Of a stretch of DNA of 34,267 nt, positions 25,408-32,976 are shown one piece after another (position 1 is the stretch's first letter; the number at the start of each line of letters is the position of its first letter). The DNA is from Dethiobacter sp. GTDB taxonomy: Bacteria; Bacillota_D; Dethiobacteria; Dethiobacterales; Dethiobacteraceae. Made by a program: the position numbers and the translations under genes. The notes beneath the pieces were generated by a model that saw only the letters and a list, made by a program, of their open reading frames with translations, made no database searches and had not been told where the DNA came from. The stretch is from the NCBI GenBank assembly GCA_018333395.1, contig JAGXSQ010000014.1, forward strand, positions 1 through 34,267. Reading direction: 5' to 3'.

Positions 25408-27378
25408 ATGCGCTTGGGGCCGAATATTGTCAGCCTCTGGGAAAAAGCGTACGCTAAGGAGTGGCTGCTGACCAACGGCCAAGGAGGTTACGCTGGTGGT
25501 GTGGTTTCTGGTGCCAACACCAGGCGTTATCATGGGCTATTGCTTAGCAGTCCGCCGGGGGGGGGCGAAAGGCGGCTTTTCGTATCCAAGCTGCATGAGG
25601 AGTTGACACTTGGCGGCCGTACTTATTATCTAGCCTCCGGCGAACTGGCAGACGGGCAGCGTCAAAGCGGTCATGTACACCTCTTGGAATTTGTACTGAA
25701 CCCTGTACCAACGTTTGTCTATCGGGTGGAAGATGTTTATCTGATTAAGGAGCTGTTCATGATCCGCGGCGAAGCCACCACCATCGTTCGCTATACGCTG
25801 GAAGCTTCCCGTCTGTGCAAACTGCGTGTTTATCCGCTAGTCAATAATCGTTCCCACCACGACGTAAACAGCAGTTTACAATGGCCTTATGAGAAAAAAA
25901 GCAGCCCCACCGGCGTGGAGGTGATAACGCCGGACGGCTTTGTCATTACGCTTGACTGTACTACCGGTACCTTTAATGAGCTTTATTCCTGGTTTTACAA
26001 CATGGCTTATCCCCGGGAAAAGGAACGGGGAGAGCCACACGTGGAACATCATTTTATTCCCGGTTTCTGGGAAATGGAAATAGTGGCAGGAGGAGAATTG
26101 GGGATTTCCCTTTCGCTGCATGGTTCCCGTGTTGCTGACTATAAAGCGCTTTACCTCGCTGAAAAAGAACGGCGCAAGGAAGCAACGCTACGCATTAGGA
26201 GCAATAAACCGCAGTGCCGTGAGCTGGCACAGGCGAGCGACATCTTTGTCGTGGAGAAAGGCGGCGAGGCCGCTATTATGGCGGGTTACCCGTGGTTTGA
26301 GGAGTGGGGCAGGGATACCATGATTTCCCTGCCGGGTCTGCTGCTCGTCACCGGGCGTTTCACGGAAGCTAGGCAGATTCTGGCCAGATATGCTCGTTAT
26401 GAACGAAACGGCCTTTTGCCCAATATCATCTCCGACAAGGAAGAAACTCCGTATAACAGCGTCGACGCCGCTCTCTGGTATTTCCAGGCGGTGAAGAGCT
26501 ATCTAGACTACACAGGAGATGCTGAGTTTGTGCGGGAAGAACTCTACCCTGTACTAAAAAGAATCATTAACGGCTACCGGATGGGCACAGACCATGGTAT
26601 CGTTATGGATGCTGATGGGTTAATTACGGCTACTGACAAAGGAGTCCAGCTTACCTGGATGGATGCCAAGGTCGGGAACTGGGTAGTAACACCGCGCTAC
26701 GGCAAGACGGTGGAGGTAAACGCTCTCTGGTATAATGCACTGTACTTCATGACATTGTTGGCCGGCCATCTTGGCGATAACGAGGGCAGGGGTCTATACG
26801 GTGATCTTGCGCTGCGCGTTAAAGAGAAGTATGCCACCACTTTCTGGTGCCTGCGCCACGACTATCTGGCAGACTTGGTCTACCGCGGCCAACGGGACGA
26901 GCGGCTGCGCCCGAATCAGATACTGGCGCTCAGTCTGCCGTATCGCCTACTGAGTCATCGCCAGGAAAAGCTAGTCCTTGACGCGGTCGGGCGACACTTG
27001 TACACACCTTACGGACTGCGCACGCTGGCACCTTATGAGACGGATTACCACTCGCGCTACGAGGGTGATCGTGTCAGACGTGACGGCGCCTATCACCAGG
27101 GAACGGTCTGGGCATGGTTAGTCGGTCCGTATGTCAGCGCTATCCGCCGCTGTCATAATTATTCTAATCAGTCCCGCCACATGGCTACCCGAATTATGGC
27201 ACCCTTTTTCCATCATCTTTACGACTTCGGTCTCGGTTCTGTTGCCGAGATTTTTGACGCTGAGCACCCCTATGAACCGCGGGGTTGCCCCTTCCAGGCT
27301 TGGAGCGTGGCTGAGCTGCTGCGCTCTTATGTAGAGGATGTCCTCGAAAAAAGGCCGGCCTTTAAATGGGACTACTAG
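25408..27378 (+). CDS. Glycogen debranching enzyme (amylo-alpha-1,6-glucosidase, GH133 type)
   Basis: 656 residues. The N-terminal domain opens with EWLLTNGQGGYAGGVVSGAN and RRYHGLLL, a signature of the archaeal/bacterial debranching family. The C-terminal (alpha/alpha)6 domain has YPWFEEWGRDTMISLPGLLL with probable catalytic Asp303, then GLLPNIISD, TWMDAKVGNWVVTPRYGK and VEVNALWYNALYF. It removes alpha-1,6 branches of glycogen-like glucans. GGGGGATAGG precedes ATG 25408. It is the last gene of the glucan cluster, followed by a strong terminator. Confidence 0.93.
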   Translation: MRLGPNIVSLWEKAYAKEWLLTNGQGGYAGGVVSGANTRRYHGLLLSSPPGGGERRLFVSKLHEELTLGGRTYYLASGELADGQRQSGHVHLLEFVLNPVPTFVYRVEDVYLIKELFMIRGEATTIVRYTLEASRLCKLRVYPLVNNRSHHDVNSSLQWPYEKKSSPTGVEVITPDGFVITLDCTTGTFNELYSWFYNMAYPREKERGEPHVEHHFIPGFWEMEIVAGGELGISLSLHGSRVADYKALYLAEKERRKEATLRIRSNKPQCRELAQASDIFVVEKGGEAAIMAGYPWFEEWGRDTMISLPGLLLVTGRFTEARQILARYARYERNGLLPNIISDKEETPYNSVDAALWYFQAVKSYLDYTGDAEFVREELYPVLKRIINGYRMGTDHGIVMDADGLITATDKGVQLTWMDAKVGNWVVTPRYGKTVEVNALWYNALYFMTLLAGHLGDNEGRGLYGDLALRVKEKYATTFWCLRHDYLADLVYRGQRDERLRPNQILALSLPYRLLSHRQEKLVLDAVGRHLYTPYGLRTLAPYETDYHSRYEGDRVRRDGAYHQGTVWAWLVGPYVSAIRRCHNYSNQSRHMATRIMAPFFHHLYDFGLGSVAEIFDAEHPYEPRGCPFQAWSVAELLRSYVEDVLEKRPAFKWDY

Positions 27379-27388
27379 CTGAACGAAC

Positions 27389-27416
27389 AAAAATAACGCC
27401 TGCAGGCGTTATTTTT
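27389..27416. terminator. Bidirectional terminator after the glucan cluster
   Basis: 12-bp perfect stem AAAAATAACGCC (27389-27400) with GGCGTTATTTTT (27405-27416), loop TGCA. T-runs on both strands serve the glucan cluster and the convergent CoA-transferase operon. Confidence 0.9.
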
Positions 27417-27440
27417 GAGTAATTACCTTCTGCCGAACCA

Positions 27441-28184
27441 TTAACCTCCGAAGGCTTGTTTGGCAAATGCGGGGTAAATTGGGGTCACAGCTTCACGGAC
27501 ATGCCCACGCAAAATGGTCAGCTCTTCTGCGGTCGGGGGAGCAGATTCCGCGATGTGGCCGCCAAAAGCCGGCAATGTAAAGCCGGTGTTTGCTCGGACT
27601 TTCTCCACCGAGATGCCCGGGTGAACGGAGCGCAGTTCCAAAAAACCGGTTTCGGCGTTTTTGACTAATATCGCGAGTGGCGTGACCACCTGATGGAGGC
27701 CGCCCGGCCTGTAGAGCGCGGGGGGAGAGGAGGCGGCGCTGGTCACTAAATCTACTTTCTCCACAAAAGACTTGACTGTGTGGTCAGTTTTAAACAGAAT
27801 CACTTTTCTGACCATATAGTAGAGCATTGCTGAGCCGGCTCCGCCAGGCAGGCGGACCTTAGGCCGGTAATAGTCGCCAATGGCCTGTAAATTGATGTTT
27901 CCCTGGCGGTCAATCTGTGCCCCGCTCAGGAAAAAAAAGTCGAAGCGCCGGCGCTGAGCAAGATTGAAAAACTCTAGGCTTCCTTCCGAAAAGGGCCACC
28001 AATCTCGGCTGCCCATGATGAAAACCTCGCTGTCTGGCGCATGGCTTTCTCTAGCCAGCAGAGCGGCACTGGCCGGGATAGGGGAGAAGGTGCCTACCGC
28101 TACAGTTTCGCCGTTACTGATTTCCCGTGCCATCAGCGTGGCCATAAGCTCCTCGGTGGTGTAAGCAAAGCCTGGTGTCGTCAC
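27441..28184 (-). CDS. CoA-transferase family I, beta subunit (IpdB/GctB-like)
   Basis: 247 residues from GTG 28184, overlapping the alpha-subunit TGA stop by four bases (GTGA). The fold is recognisable from YTTEELMATLMAREI, NGETVAVGT, FFFLSGAQIDRQGNINLQAIGDY, LPGGAGSAM and the C-terminal VRANTGFTLP. True CoA-transferases carry the catalytic glutamate in an SENG-like motif about 45-55 residues in. Here that place reads EVFIMGSRDWWPF, with no SENG motif. IpdAB-type enzymes, which cleave rings of CoA-bound steroid intermediates, also lack it. The reaction is therefore uncertain: CoA transfer, hydrolysis or C-C cleavage of an acyl-CoA. Confidence 0.8.
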   Translation of the reverse strand: MTTPGFAYTTEELMATLMAREISNGETVAVGTFSPIPASAALLARESHAPDSEVFIMGSRDWWPFSEGSLEFFNLAQRRRFDFFFLSGAQIDRQGNINLQAIGDYYRPKVRLPGGAGSAMLYYMVRKVILFKTDHTVKSFVEKVDLVTSAASSPPALYRPGGLHQVVTPLAILVKNAETGFLELRSVHPGISVEKVRANTGFTLPAFGGHIAESAPPTAEELTILRGHVREAVTPIYPAFAKQAFGG

Positions 28185-29011
28185 GACGGATCACCTCCAT
28201 GCTGGTAGCGCAGACAGAATTCCAGCAGATACGCAGAAAAAAGAACAGAGTCTTTCGCCGCTGCCAGATACCGTTGCAACGCCTCCTCATTTTCACGGTA
28301 GTAAGTCCCGCAGGACGTAGGAGCGGCGCCGCCTGGCAGATGGACAACGGCGCTTACATGCACTCGGCTGACAAAATTTCCTCTTTGAGACGACGTTAAT
28401 TCCGACGTAGACACAATTTCTTCGGCGGAAACAATTACTTTGTCCGAGGCCCGGGCCAACAGCGCGTCGTCAAGAGCGCTGCTTACCACGCAGTTCCCGT
28501 AACGGTCTGCCCTGAAAGCGTGGATAAGCGCTACGTCGGGACTGACGGCGGGAACCACCAGAATGTCATCATGGCCGTAAGGGTTTTTAACTGTCCTGAA
28601 ATCGGGCCTGACTTTCGTGTAGTCACTGCCAATCACACCACGCACGGGCATAAAAGGCACCCCCATCGCTCCAGCCTGGAGCGCTGCGAGTAAACCCGGT
28701 CAGGTATGGTCCAGCGTGCGCAGCGAACCATCCTGGGAACGGCGGCGGAAACTCGGAGCCATGCCGAACTCTTCAAACCCTAGCTGTGCAAACTCTACCG
28801 AGTCGACAACATCGGCCCCAATCAACAGGTCAGCGGCAAAACCGCCAATCGGCGCCACCACCAAGCGGAGGCCTTCCTTTTTTTGCAAAATCAGCGCGGC
28901 AACAAGAGCTACCGGGTTCATAGCCAAAGGTCCGCCTCCCAGACCCAAGGTAATATTGTCTGTCACCAGGGATAGGGCTTCTGACGGGGACATGAGTTTT
29001 TCAGTTGGCAT
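28181..29011 (-). CDS. CoA-transferase family I, alpha subunit, with in-frame TGA at codon 104 (candidate selenoprotein or nonsense mutant)
   Basis: One continuous frame of 276 codons from ATG 29011, interrupted only by TGA at 28702-28700. The part before is a normal alpha N-terminus (MSPSEALSLVTDNITLGLGG, LRLVVAPIGGFAADLLIGAD). The part after continues without loss (GLLAALQAGAMGVPFMPVRG, PAVSPDVALIHAFRADRYGN, VVHLPGGAAPTSCG). The TGA falls in the loop just before the AGAMGVPF segment, which lies near the CoA site in this family. A perfect hairpin follows (28683-28667), so selenocysteine is possible. A sequencing error or recent nonsense mutation is the alternative. Restart at ATG 28666 is unlikely: GGAG is only two bases from it. 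The stop overlaps the beta subunit start. Confidence 0.7.
28667..28683 (-). promoter_or_regulatory. SECIS-like hairpin downstream of the in-frame TGA
   Basis: On the minus strand CGCTCCA-GGC-TGGAGCG forms a perfect 7-bp stem with a 3-base loop beginning GG. It starts 16 bases after the TGA, so the apical loop is 23 bases from the UGA. Bacterial SECIS elements typically have a G among the first two loop bases and the loop roughly 16-37 bases from UGA. The same bases encode the conserved ALQAGA stretch, so coincidence is possible. Confidence 0.45.
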
Positions 29012-29129
29012 CTTGACACCATCCCATTTCCATAATATCGACCCACACCGACGAACACGCCGTGGGCCAATTCAGGCCTTACTGCTCTATTTTCGCATAA
29101 CGGCGCGGCAGTTGCAAGGTGTTGCTTCT

Positions 29130-29142
29130 ATATTCTGAATAT
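29130..29142. promoter_or_regulatory. Perfect 13-bp palindrome ATATTCTGAATAT
   Basis: Lies between the CoA-transferase operon (minus strand) and the small-protein gene (plus strand). Part of it (GAATAT) recurs at 29171-29176. It could be an operator; the regulator is unknown. Nothing else is evident between 29012 and 29200. Confidence 0.3.
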
Positions 29143-29200
29143 TTAAGAGAAACACCGGAGGTAATTAGCAGAATATTATGAAAATAAGAAAATCAGCCTC

Positions 29201-29229
29201 TTGCCTACGGCGAGTTTTTATATTATAAT
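29201..29229 (+). promoter_or_regulatory. Promoter of the 32-residue membrane peptide gene
   Basis: TTGCCT at 29201-29206, 17-base spacer, perfect TATAAT at 29224-29229. It lies 47 bases ahead of the small open frame. Confidence 0.75.
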
Positions 29230-29275
29230 GAACGTGGTTGCCCGGGTTAAATTTCTCTGAGGAGGTATCCAGGCG

Positions 29276-29374
29276 ATGGCGTTAAGCTGGCCGGTTCTTG
29301 TGATCGCCGGAGGTATTTTAAACATACTATACATAACGGTATTTTATCTTTTGCTGCCAAGGTCAGGTTCCTGA
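29276..29374 (+). CDS. Small single-pass membrane peptide (32 residues), unknown
   Basis: An open frame of 32 codons, ATG 29276 to TGA 29374. It begins MALSWPVLVIAGGILNIL, continues as one hydrophobic helix (about residues 4-27) and ends LLLPRSGS, so it looks like a one-pass membrane peptide. GAGGAGGT at 29259-29266 is an excellent ribosome site. It has its own promoter (29201-29229) and a strong terminator (29389-29413), so it forms a complete transcription unit of about 180 bases. I do not recognise the family. Possible roles are a small regulatory subunit of a membrane protein or a type I toxin; no antisense antitoxin was identified. Confidence 0.65.
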   Translation: MALSWPVLVIAGGILNILYITVFYLLLPRSGS

Positions 29375-29388
29375 TAACTCAAAAGGAG

Positions 29389-29413
29389 ACCACGGTTTAA
29401 CCGTGGTTTTTTT
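29389..29413 (+). terminator. Terminator of the small-peptide gene
   Basis: ACCACGGTT (29389-29397) pairs with AACCGTGGT (29399-29407) around one central base; in practice a 7-bp stem with a 5-base loop. Seven T follow at 29407-29413. Between here and the speD promoter (29414-29581) I see no gene. Confidence 0.9.
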
Positions 29414-29581
29414 ATTACGCAGGAAATTATCTTGGGCTTGTACTACGCAGCAGGGGGGTAGGGGGGTCACCTTTAGGGAGCTGGCCGACCATGAAATATG
29501 GAGCTAAATGCCTATCTGTATGTCTAAAACGATGAAAAGCAAAGCTTATACTGGAAAAGAAAAATAATTTTCGCAAAAACA

Positions 29582-29609
29582 TTGACTTTTCCCGTGAATT
29601 TGTTACAAT
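29582..29609 (+). promoter_or_regulatory. speD promoter
   Basis: TTGACT at 29582-29587, 16-base spacer, TACAAT at 29604-29609. The expected transcript start is near 29616, giving a leader of about 60 bases. Confidence 0.75.
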
Positions 29610-29620
29610 TTTATGTGATG

Positions 29621-29652
29621 TCTGTCCGGACAAAATGCCTGTTCGGGCAAAA
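29621..29652 (+). repeat. Two-copy imperfect repeat in the speD leader
   Basis: TCTGTCCGGACAAAA (29621-29635) and CCTGTTCGGGCAAAA (29638-29652) match at 12 of 15 positions, 17 bases apart. The first contains the self-complementary TGTCCGGACA (29623-29632). They could be regulator sites just downstream of the start of transcription, or small mRNA hairpins. Confidence 0.4.
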
Positions 29653-29674
29653 ACACGAAAAGGAGGCTTCAGAA

Positions 29675-30055
29675 ATGAATGCATTAGGCCGTCACATTCT
29701 GGCTGAGTTCCATGGCTGCCCCACAGAATTTTTGAACGACATACAGCGCATAGAGCGGACGATGGTTGACGCTGCGCTGGAAGCGGGCGCTGAAATCCGG
29801 GAAGTGGCTTTCCATAAATTCAGTCCACAGGGTGTCAGTGGCGTCGTTGTGATTTCGGAATCACACTTGGCTATCCACACCTGGCCCGAACTGGGCTATG
29901 CTGCAGTTGACGTTTTCACTTGCGGCGAAACAGTAGATCCTTGGGTGTCTTGTAACTATTTGCGAGAACACCTATCCGCAGAAAACATGTCCGCCCAGGA
30001 AATATTGCGCGGTAATATTGAGCTGGAAGCCTCCCACAAGGTAGCAAACTTCTAG
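29675..30055 (+). CDS. speD: S-adenosylmethionine decarboxylase proenzyme
   Basis: Makes decarboxylated SAM, the aminopropyl donor for spermidine. 126 residues, the length of Bacillus SpeD. The proenzyme self-cleaves before Ser63 in [20 protein letters not shown], forming the pyruvoyl cofactor. The FTCGE region with its catalytic Cys follows. I chose ATG 29675 because it has AAAAGGAGG upstream; the frame is open further left only through the leader. It lies 18 bases before speE. Confidence 0.95.
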   Translation: MNALGRHILAEFHGCPTEFLNDIQRIERTMVDAALEAGAEIREVAFHKFSPQGVSGVVVISESHLAIHTWPELGYAAVDVFTCGETVDPWVSCNYLREHLSAENMSAQEILRGNIELEASHKVANF

Positions 30056-30073
30056 CGTAAAGGGGGTTATCGC

Positions 30074-30988
30074 TTGACTCCACCGGCTTGGAAGTGGTTT
30101 GTTGAGTATACCCATCCTACGCAGGCCCACATGCACGGCGTAGAAAGCTTTATCTATAGCGGGAAAACTCCATACCAGGTTGTTGAAATTATCGATACCC
30201 AAGTTTATGGCAAATGCCTCGTTCTAGACGGCAAAATCCAGTCCGCAGAACACGATGAGTATATCTATCACGAAACGTTGGTGCAGCCGGCTATGGTGCT
30301 ACATCCCGCTCCGCGCAACATACTGATCGTGGGAGGCGGAGAGGGTGCCATGCTAAGGGAAGTTTTGCGGCACCCGGTCGTGGAGAAAGTCCTGATGGTG
30401 GACATCGACAAAGACGTCGTTGAGCTTTGCCAAAAATACCTGACTTCCTGGCATCAGGGCAGTTTCGACAATCCCAAGGTAAAAGTTCTGTATATGGATG
30501 CGCGTCAATATCTTCAGGAAACGGATGAAACTTTTGACCTGATCTTTATGGACCTCACCGAGCCGCTCGAAAACGGGCCGGCCTATCTTCTGTTTACCAG
30601 ACAGTTTTACCGGGTTGTGGCCGACAGGCTGAGCGCGGGCGGTATCGTTGCTCTACAGGCCGGTTCTTTTAATCCACGACTGATTTACTGTCATGCTGCT
30701 ATCTGCAATACGCTGAAAACAGCCTTCCCTGTTGTCCGTTCCTATGCTGCCTATATCCCTTCCTACGATGGAAGCTGGGGATTTGCTTTGGCCTCGAAGT
30801 TACATGACCCCCTGCGGTCGTCTGGCCCTGAAATAGACAGACGCCTGCAGGAGCGCGGCATAGACGGCCTCAGGTTCTACGACGGAGAAACCCACCGAGG
30901 GATTTTTTCTCTCCCTAGAGATGTGCGGCAGGCGAAGCGAATCGAGCAAAGAATCATTGAAGATGATCAACCTTTGATTACCTACTAG
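30074..30988 (+). CDS. speE: Spermidine synthase (polyamine aminopropyltransferase)
   Basis: Transfers the aminopropyl group from decarboxylated SAM to putrescine, or possibly to agmatine. 304 residues from TTG 30074, with AAAGGGGG upstream. Small N-terminal beta domain, then a Rossmann fold: [18 protein letters not shown] (GGGEG at 87-91), [13 protein letters not shown] with Asp110 and Asp112, YMDARQYL, and the catalytic loop [20 protein letters not shown]. It is cotranscribed with speD. No speA or speB is nearby to indicate which amine is used. Confidence 0.94.
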   Translation: MTPPAWKWFVEYTHPTQAHMHGVESFIYSGKTPYQVVEIIDTQVYGKCLVLDGKIQSAEHDEYIYHETLVQPAMVLHPAPRNILIVGGGEGAMLREVLRHPVVEKVLMVDIDKDVVELCQKYLTSWHQGSFDNPKVKVLYMDARQYLQETDETFDLIFMDLTEPLENGPAYLLFTRQFYRVVADRLSAGGIVALQAGSFNPRLIYCHAAICNTLKTAFPVVRSYAAYIPSYDGSWGFALASKLHDPLRSSGPEIDRRLQERGIDGLRFYDGETHRGIFSLPRDVRQAKRIEQRIIEDDQPLITY

Positions 30989-31008
30989 CTGAAAAGGGAG
31001 TGGCAGCT

Positions 31009-31461
31009 TTGGAAAAGAGTTTTGTCATGGTCAAACCAGATGGAGTGCAACGTGCTCTGGTGGGAGAAATCACCAGCCGTCTTGAAAAAAAAGGTTTAAA
31101 GTTAGTTGCTCTGAAGTTGCTGCAGATTTCACCGGAGCTTGGCGCCAGCCACTACGCCGAACACCAGAACAAACCGTTTTACGGGGAACTGGTTAACTTT
31201 ATTACTTCCGGACCGGTAGTGGCGATGGTCTGGCAGGGTCTTAATGCTGTTATGGTTATCCGTACGCTGATGGGCAAAACTAATCCGGCGGAGGCCGCTC
31301 CCGGTACTATCCGCGGCGACCTAGCCCTGTTTATGGGCAACAATGTCGTCCATGGCTCTGATTCTCTACCAAGCGCGGAGCGGGAGATTAATCTTTTTTT
31401 TCGCCCGGAAGAGCTGCTGACTTACAGTAAAGAAGTTGATTTCTGGGTTTTGGGGAAATAG
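31009..31461 (+). CDS. ndk: Nucleoside diphosphate kinase
   Basis: Balances NTP pools by phosphate transfer through a histidine. 150 residues from TTG 31009, the family's standard length and N-terminus ([20 protein letters not shown]). AAGGGAG at 30994-31000 is well placed for this TTG; the GTG at 31000 overlaps the ribosome site. Catalytic His115 lies in [17 protein letters not shown]. It lies 20 bases after speE, so probably third in the spe operon. Confidence 0.95.
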   Translation: MEKSFVMVKPDGVQRALVGEITSRLEKKGLKLVALKLLQISPELGASHYAEHQNKPFYGELVNFITSGPVVAMVWQGLNAVMVIRTLMGKTNPAEAAPGTIRGDLALFMGNNVVHGSDSLPSAEREINLFFRPEELLTYSKEVDFWVLGK

Positions 31462-31463
31462 CC

Positions 31464-31492
31464 AGAAAAGCGCCCTCACGGCGCTTTTTCTG
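31464..31492 (+). terminator. Terminator after ndk
   Basis: AGAAAAGCGCC pairs with GGCGCTTTTTCT around CTCAC, with one unpaired T; the T-rich right arm gives the U-tract. It closes the speD-speE-ndk unit. Confidence 0.85.
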
Positions 31493-31528
31493 CACGTGCG
31501 CTCTATAGGCGACACCTTGCCAGCACCC

Positions 31529-31557
31529 TTGATTACACAGGCAATTTCGGTTATAAT
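31529..31557 (+). promoter_or_regulatory. tRNA-Arg promoter
   Basis: TTGATT at 31529-31534, 17-base spacer, perfect TATAAT at 31552-31557, ten bases before the mature tRNA. Confidence 0.8.
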
Positions 31558-31567
31558 ACGGGTGTGT

Positions 31568-31643
31568 GCGCCTGTAGCTCAGGGGATAGAGCGACGGATT
31601 CCTAATCCGCAGGCCGCAGGTTCAATTCCTGCCAGGCGCACCA
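31568..31643 (+). tRNA. tRNA-Arg (anticodon CCT)
   Basis: 76 bases including an encoded CCA. The acceptor stem is GCGCCTG with CAGGCGC, the D arm begins AGCTCAGGGGATAGAGC, the anticodon loop is TTCCTAA (anticodon CCT, reads AGG), and the T arm is GCAGG-TTCAATT-CCTGC. The top pair of the anticodon stem (A-C) is mismatched. An integrase gene lies just downstream and faces it, so its 3' end is the likely attachment site of the element on the right. Confidence 0.96.
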
Positions 31644-31657
31644 TGAACAAATGTGCT

Positions 31658-31700
31658 AGAACCGCCCATTCTATAAGGACTTTGGGCAGTTCTTTTTTTT
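31658..31700 (+). terminator. tRNA-Arg terminator
   Basis: AGAACCGCCCA (31658-31668) pairs with TGGGCAGTTCT (31683-31693) with one mismatch, then eight T at 31693-31700. Its position just inside the element boundary means the tRNA now depends on a terminator supplied by the element or re-created at the junction. Confidence 0.85.
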
Positions 31701-31785
31701 GCCCGTGTGTGTTTTTGTGGTTGGTGCTTACCGTGTGTTGCCCTTCTGTTGCCATATTCCCTGATACATAACGGACGAATTGGGG

Positions 31786-32976
31786 TTAAGATGACTCCAG
31801 AATCGTCCTGAATCTTACTGCAGTCTTTTGGTCGATGTTTGGAATTATATGCCCATAAACATCTTCAGTAAATGCAGTTTTTGAATGACCCAAGCGCGCT
31901 GATACATATTTTGGTGATTCTGCAGCAGCCAGCAGAAGAGTCGCATGCGTGTGTCTTAGGCTACGGAAGGAAACGTTGAGACACATATTCTTTGCAGTCC
32001 TGCTGAAATTACTGCTTACTGTAAAAGGGGACATAGGGTTGCCATCAGGCTTTGCACAGACAAGACCTTCATCATTATATAGGCTGGCAAAGATATCTTT
32101 TTCTTTCTGCTGCTCCTGAAAGTGATTTCTTAGAACAACGATGTCTTCCTCAGTAATACTAATGGACCTTTTTGAGGACTTAGATTTTGGGCTACAGAAA
32201 TGATAACCACCACTTTTATCAATGTGCAAACCTCGGGACACTTGTATTGATTTGCCAGCAAAATCAATATCGCGCCACCTGATTGCGAGTGTTTCAGACA
32301 ATCTCATTCCTGTAACGGCAGCAAGATAGACGGGCACATAGAGTCGAGTTCTGTTTACACTTAAACACTCGAGGAGGGCTATTAGTTCTTTCGCATGGAG
32401 AAAGCGAGCTTCATAGTCCCCTACTCTTGGAGGTGGTACATTTGATACAGGATTACTTGCAACAGTGCCGTTTACCAAAGCAAGGTCTAATGCTCCACTG
32501 AGAACAATACGGTGTTGGCGCACAGTTGTTCCAGACAACCCACCCATGCCGTCAAATCGACCTTCTTCTAAGGCAAATGCAATATAATCCTGTATCATAG
32601 ATTGTGTAAGGTCCTGAATATGAACATCTCCAAGAGCAGGAATCAGGTGCTGAACAGCTATTCTTTCATAGCGTTCCCATGTTCTGATTCTAATTTCACT
32701 GCGTTTTACATTTAAATACCGTTTCAACTGCTCGGCCACAGTGATAGATGGTTTTTTGGCTATTTTGTTTTCTTCTTTGTCTTCAATGAGGGAGTCTTCA
32801 AGTTTTTTTGCAATTGCCTCTGCTTCTTTGCGTGTAGGTGCAGACTTGCAAAGGCGTTCTCTCTTGCCTGTAATATGGTTGCGCCCAAGTTCAATCGTCA
32901 CCAAATAGTTATATTTTGAGACATTACCGTCCTCCCCTTTTTTAAGGATTCTTTTTCTGATTTTTGCTCTTTTCAT
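31786..32976 (-). CDS. int: Tyrosine recombinase (phage/ICE-type integrase)
   Basis: 396 residues from ATG 32976, whose A is shared with the TAA stop of the excisionase-like gene (TAATG). The N-terminal arm-binding domain (about 1-65, lysine-rich, with YNYLVTIELGRNHITGKRER) is followed by a core-binding SAM-like domain and the catalytic domain. Catalytic residues are Arg225 in TGMRLSETLAIRW, Arg341 in FRSLRHTHATLLL, His364 in RLGHSKTAF, and nucleophile Tyr374 in DVYGHI. The usual first His of the HxxR box is Arg here. The gene faces the tRNA-Arg, the standard layout of a site-specific integrative element. Confidence 0.93.
   Translation of the reverse strand: MKRAKIRKRILKKGEDGNVSKYNYLVTIELGRNHITGKRERLCKSAPTRKEAEAIAKKLEDSLIEDKEENKIAKKPSITVAEQLKRYLNVKRSEIRIRTWERYERIAVQHLIPALGDVHIQDLTQSMIQDYIAFALEEGRFDGMGGLSGTTVRQHRIVLSGALDLALVNGTVASNPVSNVPPPRVGDYEARFLHAKELIALLECLSVNRTRLYVPVYLAAVTGMRLSETLAIRWRDIDFAGKSIQVSRGLHIDKSGGYHFCSPKSKSSKRSISITEEDIVVLRNHFQEQQKEKDIFASLYNDEGLVCAKPDGNPMSPFTVSSNFSRTAKNMCLNVSFRSLRHTHATLLLAAAESPKYVSARLGHSKTAFTEDVYGHIIPNIDQKTAVRFRTILESS

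Noticed and set aside
28181..28666. Second half of the alpha CoA-transferase as a separate gene starting at ATG 28666
   Set aside because: It is in the same frame as the first half, lacks the whole N-terminal part, and the nearest GGAG is only two bases from the ATG.
29427..29684. Minus-strand open frame of 85 codons before speD
   Set aside because: It crosses the speD promoter and leader, has no ribosome site, and its composition looks random.
31436..31771. Open frame of 111 codons reading VAQGIERRIPNPQAAGSIPA across the tRNA region
   Set aside because: It overlaps the end of ndk and translates the tRNA-Arg; this peptide is a well-known false protein produced by tRNA genes.
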